Source: Fidelibacterota bacterium (GTDB lineage Bacteria > Fidelibacterota > Marinisomatia > SCGC-AAA003-L08 > D37C17). From it: a DNA stretch of 8,057 bases. How positions within the stretch are numbered: the stretch's first letter is position 1; each line of letters starts with the position of its first letter. The translations under genes and the position numbers were made by a program. Of the stretch, positions 7,350 to 8,057 are shown one piece after another. Below the pieces are notes generated by a model. That model had not been told where the DNA came from and ran no database searches. It saw only the letters and a program-made list of their open reading frames with translations. The stretch is from assembly GCA_002705605.1 (NCBI GenBank), contig PAJD01000021.1, positions 75,770-83,826 on the forward strand, read 5' to 3'.

Positions 7350-7361
7350 GTGTTTTTTATG
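7338..7361. repeat. AT-rich inverted repeat spanning the end of the YwaF-like gene
   Basis: CATAAAAAA (7338-7346) and its exact complement TTTTTTATG (7353-7361) are separated by six bases (TAAGTG) that include the stop codon of the upstream gene. The nine-pair stem has only one G-C pair, so it is a poor candidate for a classical intrinsic terminator. It could be a weak hairpin, part of the marR promoter region, or a by-product of AT-rich composition. Confidence 0.4.
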
Positions 7362-7366
7362 AATAT

Positions 7367-7385
7367 TAGTTGTATTATACAACTA
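7367..7385. promoter_or_regulatory. Perfect 19-bp palindrome, probable MarR-type operator
   Basis: TAGTTGTATTATACAACTA is a perfect palindrome with nine-base arms around a central T, and its last base is the A of the marR start codon at 7385. Its size and symmetry match the 16-20 bp two-fold sites that MarR-family dimers bind, and such sites typically lie in front of the regulator's own gene. TATTAT at 7373-7378 inside it could serve as a -10 element, with TGTTTT at 7351-7356 as a weak -35, so a bound dimer would block the promoter. Autoregulation of marR, and of overlapping mutY, is the inferred role. Confidence 0.65.
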
Positions 7386-7804
7386 TGAATTTGGTGGAGC
7401 AATCAAATGAATTTTTTAAAAATTATTTAAGATGCTTTAAAAGCTCTCTATCTGCTTACAACCTCACTCAATCACAGGCATTATGTTTATTAACCATTCC
7501 ATTTGATGGTATCAGTCAAACCAATTTATCAAAAAAACTAGCTCTAGATATGAGCACCTTATCAAGAAACCTAAATCATTTATTAAAAAATGGTTTAATA
7601 TTAAAAAACAAATCACAAGAAGATGTCAGAATTTTCATTGTACAGCTTACTCCAAAAGGGGAAAGTTTATATAAACAATTAAACAGCGATATTAATAATA
7701 ATTTTAAAAAAATTTATTCTCATTTAGATTTAAAAGAAATTCATAGCATAATTAATGTTTTAAAGAAAATTAACTGGCAATTTGACTTAGAATATAATGG
7801 ATAA
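7385..7804 (+). CDS. MarR-family transcriptional regulator
   Basis: A 139-residue winged-helix DNA-binding protein, normal length for MarR regulators, which bind palindromic operators as dimers and release them on ligand binding or oxidation. The N-terminal helix (3-24) and C-terminal helices (97-133) would form the dimer interface. The helix-turn-helix covers about 44-68 (ISQTNLSKKLALDMSTLSRNLNHL), with the recognition helix at about 55-67. The wing at 71-88 contains D80 and R82 of the DxR motif, followed by the conserved LTPKG at 88-92. Cysteines C17 and C34 lie in the first helical region, but there is no firm evidence that they sense redox. The effector is unknown. I chose the ATG at 7385; a TTG at 7370 would add five residues from within the palindrome. 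No Shine-Dalgarno site precedes it. The stop overlaps the mutY start by eight bases, pointing to co-expression. Confidence 0.9.
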   Translation: MNLVEQSNEFFKNYLRCFKSSLSAYNLTQSQALCLLTIPFDGISQTNLSKKLALDMSTLSRNLNHLLKNGLILKNKSQEDVRIFIVQLTPKGESLYKQLNSDINNNFKKIYSHLDLKEIHSIINVLKKINWQFDLEYNG

Positions 7805-8057
7805 AATTGGCATTGATCTTGCTAGGTGGTATAAAACACAAAACTATAATTTTCCTTGGAGAAAAAATAATACCCCTTATAGTATTTGGATATCTGAAAT
7901 TATGCTCCAACAAACTCAAGTATTAACCGCAACTCCATACTTTCTAGCATGGATGAAAAAATTTCCAACGGTAAACAGTGTGGCTATTGCAGACATTGAT
8001 GATTTGTTAAAATCTTGGGAGGGATTAGGATATTATCAACGAGCCCACAATATATTA
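7797..8057 (+). CDS. mutY: A/G-specific adenine DNA glycosylase MutY (3' truncated)
   Basis: MutY removes adenine mispaired with 8-oxoguanine, preventing G:C to T:A transversions in base-excision repair. The first 87 residues are present and the frame runs off the window edge. PWR at 20-22, PYSIWISEIMLQQTQV at 27-42 with the catalytic glutamate E34, FPTV at 56-59 and WEGLGYYQRAHN at 74-85 are diagnostic. The Q-Q-T-Q segment and the GLGYYxRA segment distinguish MutY from endonuclease III. The helix-hairpin-helix with the catalytic Asp, the iron-sulfur cluster cysteines and the 8-oxoG-recognition domain would lie downstream and cannot be checked. The ATG at 7797 is the first start after an in-frame stop at 7788-7790. 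It overlaps marR by eight bases without a Shine-Dalgarno site, so translation is probably coupled to marR. Confidence 0.95.
   Translation, partial: MDKIGIDLARWYKTQNYNFPWRKNNTPYSIWISEIMLQQTQVLTATPYFLAWMKKFPTVNSVAIADIDDLLKSWEGLGYYQRAHNIL

Noticed and set aside
7370..7384. TTG start for the MarR gene
   Set aside because: It would place the first five codons within the palindrome; the ATG at 7385 already gives a full-length MarR protein.

Overview
The window is a gene-dense, very AT-rich bacterial stretch. Nine protein-coding genes all read on the + strand, the largest gap is about 35 bases, and no RNA gene, insertion sequence or CRISPR array is visible. The first and last genes are cut by the window edges. 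The origin is inferred, not proven. AT-richness, scarce Shine-Dalgarno sites, a stand-alone cobalamin-binding subunit of methylmalonyl-CoA mutase, a UbiA-like prenyltransferase of the geranylgeranylglycerol-phosphate type and a TPR protein of a kind seen in FCB-group bacteria together suggest an uncultured marine lineage such as Candidatus Marinimicrobia (SAR406) or a relative.

Region 1 (1-4888) is a tightly packed run: the 3' end of a UbiA-family membrane prenyltransferase, dnaE (replicative DNA polymerase III alpha subunit), dtd (D-aminoacyl-tRNA deacylase) and a B12-binding methylmalonyl-CoA mutase subunit. Each gene overlaps the next by 1 or 8 bases, so they are probably co-transcribed and translationally coupled. 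Region 2 (4891-6590) continues in the same direction with a TPR protein that starts at GTG and an M24-family Xaa-Pro peptidase, the only gene here with a good Shine-Dalgarno site. Region 3 (6624-7349) is a seven-helix membrane protein of the YwaF/TIGR02206 (TMEM164-like) family. Region 4 (7385-8057) is a MarR-family regulator overlapping the 5' part of mutY by 8 bases.

Most of the content is housekeeping: replication, translation quality control, propionate/methylmalonyl-CoA metabolism, peptide turnover and base-excision repair. The most interesting non-coding signal is a perfect 19-bp palindrome (7367-7385) ending on the first base of the marR start codon. It is probably the regulator's own operator, and because mutY overlaps marR it may place an adenine glycosylase under the same control. 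Other points to check are a second AT-rich inverted repeat just upstream, a 14-bp direct repeat carrying the dnaE start codon, a cluster of A8-A9 tracts in the TPR gene, and a Cys/His pair in the YwaF-like protein. I see no clear undescribed multi-gene system.
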